A stretch of 6,307 nucleotides of DNA, from the NCBI GenBank assembly GCA_003235465.1, contig QJWD01000282.1, forward strand, positions 1 to 6,307, in the 5' to 3' direction. The translations under genes and the position numbers were made by a program. Source of the DNA: Nitrospirota bacterium. Its GTDB lineage: Bacteria > Nitrospinota > Nitrospinia > Nitrospinales > VA-1. Positions 4,657 to 6,307 of the stretch are shown here, piece by piece (the first letter of the stretch is position 1; each line of letters opens with the position of its first letter). A model generated the notes under the pieces. It had not been told where the DNA came from and did no database searches. It worked only from the letters and a program-made list of their open reading frames with translations.

Positions 4657-6280
4657 ATTCGGCGAGCTTCATGTCGGCGTGGGCCCAGGCTTTCTCGAAA
4701 CGCGAGCGGACTTCGATGGCCGCCGCCTGTTTGCCCTGGGCATCGAGGCTCTTCATCAATCCGTGGAGGGACCAGCCGTTTTCCGGGTGGCGGGTGAGGT
4801 CGGCGGTGAAATACACCTCCGCTTCCTGGGCGCGGCCGGCTTTCAGCAGGGCTCGGCCCAGAACCTGGTTCATCGGCAGGTACCAGCTGTGCGGTTCGTC
4901 GTAGTAGAGGGCGTTCTCGATGCCGAGGCCGGCCCGGTAGTGCGTGAGCGCCTCGTCCACGCGGCCGCCCTGTTCGGCGATCTCCCCCGCCAGCAGGTGA
5001 TGGGCGATCTTGAGCAGGTCGGTGACGGTGTTGGTCTCCCATATTTTGACGCTCGCAAGCTCCGGCTTGCCGATGAGGGACTCAAGCGCCACCCTTTCCT
5101 TCTCCGCCGCGGCCGGGTTTCCCTGCGCCACGAAGGCGCGGCCTCTTAGATGATGCCAAACGCCGAGTGGGTAGAGGAGGTCCGCCGGCGGCTCGGGCTC
5201 GCTAAGCCCCTCGTCCCAGCGGGCGAAGCGGGCCAGGGCGTAGAGCGGCGTCGCCCAGAAATGCTGCAGCGTACCGAAACCGGCCTCGCGCATTCGGTTT
5301 TCATCCACGCGCTGGCGCAGGCGGGTGGCTGCCTTCAGGGCATCGGCGCCGCGCCCCTCGAGGCTGTAGGTGGCCCACAGAAAGTGGTGGTTGTGCGGCA
5401 TGTAGGCGAGCGGGTACAGGCCTTCTCTGGCGCATTCTGTCTGGTAGGCGTCGTCGGCGACGATGGCGCGCTCGTTGGCCACCGAGGCCTTGTGGTAAAG
5501 GCCGGTGCGGATGTAGGCGTGCGCCGGCATGTGCACCAGGTGGCCGGAGCCGGGCACCAGCTCGCCCAGCCTGTCGGCGTGCCTGACGGCGCGGTGCGGG
5601 TTCTTCGACGCCTCCACCGCGTGAATGTAGAGATGGATGGCGTGCGGGTGGTTCGGGTCTTTTTCGAGGACGGATTCCAAGGTCTCAACGACTTCCAGAA
5701 TATGGTTCTTGGGCCTGCCGTCCGTCGTCCAGTAATCCCAGGGGTTAAGATCCATCAGCGCTTCGGCGTACAGGACGGCGGCGTCGGCATCCTTGGGAAA
5801 CTGTTTCCTGACGCCGGCCATGGCTTCGGCGTAGGCGAGGTCGAGGGCTTTTCTGTCCGCCTCTTTGCCGGCGCTGTAGCGCGAGGCGAGTGCCGCGATG
5901 AGGGCCTTTTCCCGCGCGCTTGCCGAGGTGGAAAGCGCGAGCGCCTTCTGCGCCGCTTCGTGTGCAAGTTCGGCGGACTCACCGCTCATCGGCGCGTTGA
6001 TGTTGGGGCCGAGCACCAGCGCCTTGCCCCAGTAGCACATGGCGCAGGCGGGGTCGAGGCCCGCGGCTTTCTCGAACGCGCGCCCGGCTTCGTCGTGGTT
6101 GAAGCCGAAGGTGAGCGCCATGCCCTTGTCGAACAGGCGCTGGGATTCGGGTGAAGCGGTGGTGATGGGGTGATGGCCCTCGCCCAGGCTGCCGATGAGC
6201 AGGGCGGTGCAGCGGTCCTCGGCGGCGGCCGCCTGAACGAGCGCCAGGGACAGGACCACCGCCATGCCAATTCGCTTCAT
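4655..6280 (-). CDS. Secreted TPR-repeat protein, histidine-rich, function unknown
   Basis: This 541-residue protein starts with a clear Sec signal peptide: a positive MKR, a hydrophobic core (residues 4-16) and an AAA-ED cleavage site after about residue 20. The mature protein should be periplasmic or secreted. The rest is helical with tetratricopeptide-type repeats. The clearest are at about residues 47-85 (FGFNHDEAGRAFEKAAGLDP), 430-456 (AEQGGRVDEALTHYRAGLG) and 470-500 (LGRALLKAGRAQEAEVYF). TPRs usually hold protein partners. Notable conserved-looking motifs are DPACAMCYWG with a CxxC pair (C79, C82), GPNIN (91-95), GHLVHMPAHAYIRTGLY (246-262) and AYMPHNHHFLWA (292-303). The dense histidines hint at metal binding, but CAMCY is not a haem CxxCH site. 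I recognise it as a widespread type of TPR protein without a known activity. The ATG is well supported by GAGGA upstream. The large open frame on the opposite strand here is a shadow. It converges on the methyltransferase/flagellin remnant. Confidence 0.92.
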   Translation of the reverse strand: MKRIGMAVVLSLALVQAAAAEDRCTALLIGSLGEGHHPITTASPESQRLFDKGMALTFGFNHDEAGRAFEKAAGLDPACAMCYWGKALVLGPNINAPMSGESAELAHEAAQKALALSTSASAREKALIAALASRYSAGKEADRKALDLAYAEAMAGVRKQFPKDADAAVLYAEALMDLNPWDYWTTDGRPKNHILEVVETLESVLEKDPNHPHAIHLYIHAVEASKNPHRAVRHADRLGELVPGSGHLVHMPAHAYIRTGLYHKASVANERAIVADDAYQTECAREGLYPLAYMPHNHHFLWATYSLEGRGADALKAATRLRQRVDENRMREAGFGTLQHFWATPLYALARFARWDEGLSEPEPPADLLYPLGVWHHLRGRAFVAQGNPAAAEKERVALESLIGKPELASVKIWETNTVTDLLKIAHHLLAGEIAEQGGRVDEALTHYRAGLGIENALYYDEPHSWYLPMNQVLGRALLKAGRAQEAEVYFTADLTRHPENGWSLHGLMKSLDAQGKQAAAIEVRSRFEKAWAHADMKLAE

Positions 6281-6285
6281 GGCAA

Positions 6286-6290
6286 TCCTC
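6286..6290 (-). promoter_or_regulatory. Ribosome binding site of the TPR protein gene
   Basis: Read on the minus strand, GAGGA lies five bases before the ATG at 6280. It fixes the start, which also gives a well-formed signal peptide. The promoter must lie beyond the window end or within the last few bases. Confidence 0.7.
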
Positions 6291-6307
6291 GATGGGTAGC
6301 GGGTTTT

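Noticed and set aside
5150..6154. Plus-strand open frame of 334 codons
   Set aside because: It is fully antisense to the TPR gene, which has a good signal peptide, ribosome binding site and repeats. The antisense product is Gly/Val/Arg-rich and looks like no family.
5..6300. tRNA, rRNA, CRISPR, insertion sequences or prophage features
   Set aside because: No cloverleaf-like segments, regularly spaced repeats, transposase or integrase motifs, or terminal repeats with target duplications were found by reading.

Overview
This is a GC-rich bacterial window with a typical dense chromosomal layout. There are no RNA genes, CRISPR arrays, insertion sequences or other mobile elements. The only gene whose identity is beyond doubt is aspS. 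The organism is probably a Gram-negative, respiring bacterium with a flagellated ancestry. The evidence is a NapF/NapG-type multi-cluster ferredoxin, a secreted TPR protein with a Sec signal peptide, and a flagellin C-terminal remnant. The AspRS carries two residues associated with non-discriminating enzymes, which suggests a lineage that makes Asn-tRNA through Asp-tRNA(Asn) and GatCAB. I cannot fix the phylum from the sequence; proteobacterial, deltaproteobacterial or Nitrospinota-like groups would all fit.

Left part (1-2036, + strand): a very GC-rich hairpin-forming leader precedes a small acidic helical protein of unknown function (136-630). A ferredoxin follows 47 bases later (678-2036). 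It has four complete four-cysteine cluster motifs, a charged N-terminal extension of about 200 residues, two SRR motifs without a hydrophobic segment, and a coiled-coil tail. The two genes look like an operon and may serve one electron-transfer or enzyme-maturation task, but no catalytic partner lies in the window.

Middle (2037-3974, + strand): a short A+T-richer gap holds a plausible sigma70-type promoter for aspS, which is complete and intact. A small hairpin after it may terminate transcription.

Right part (3975-6307): the first part of a SAM methyltransferase gene (from about 4071) runs out of frame into the C-terminal part of a flagellin-like gene (to 4564). This looks like the scar of a deletion that joined two genes, perhaps from a lost flagellin or flagellar-modification locus. 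A convergent gap with inverted repeats separates it from a minus-strand gene (6280-4655). That gene encodes a secreted, histidine-rich TPR protein of unknown function.

The most interesting points are the unusual ferredoxin, the methyltransferase/flagellin scar, and the predicted non-discriminating AspRS. I found no convincing entirely new system.
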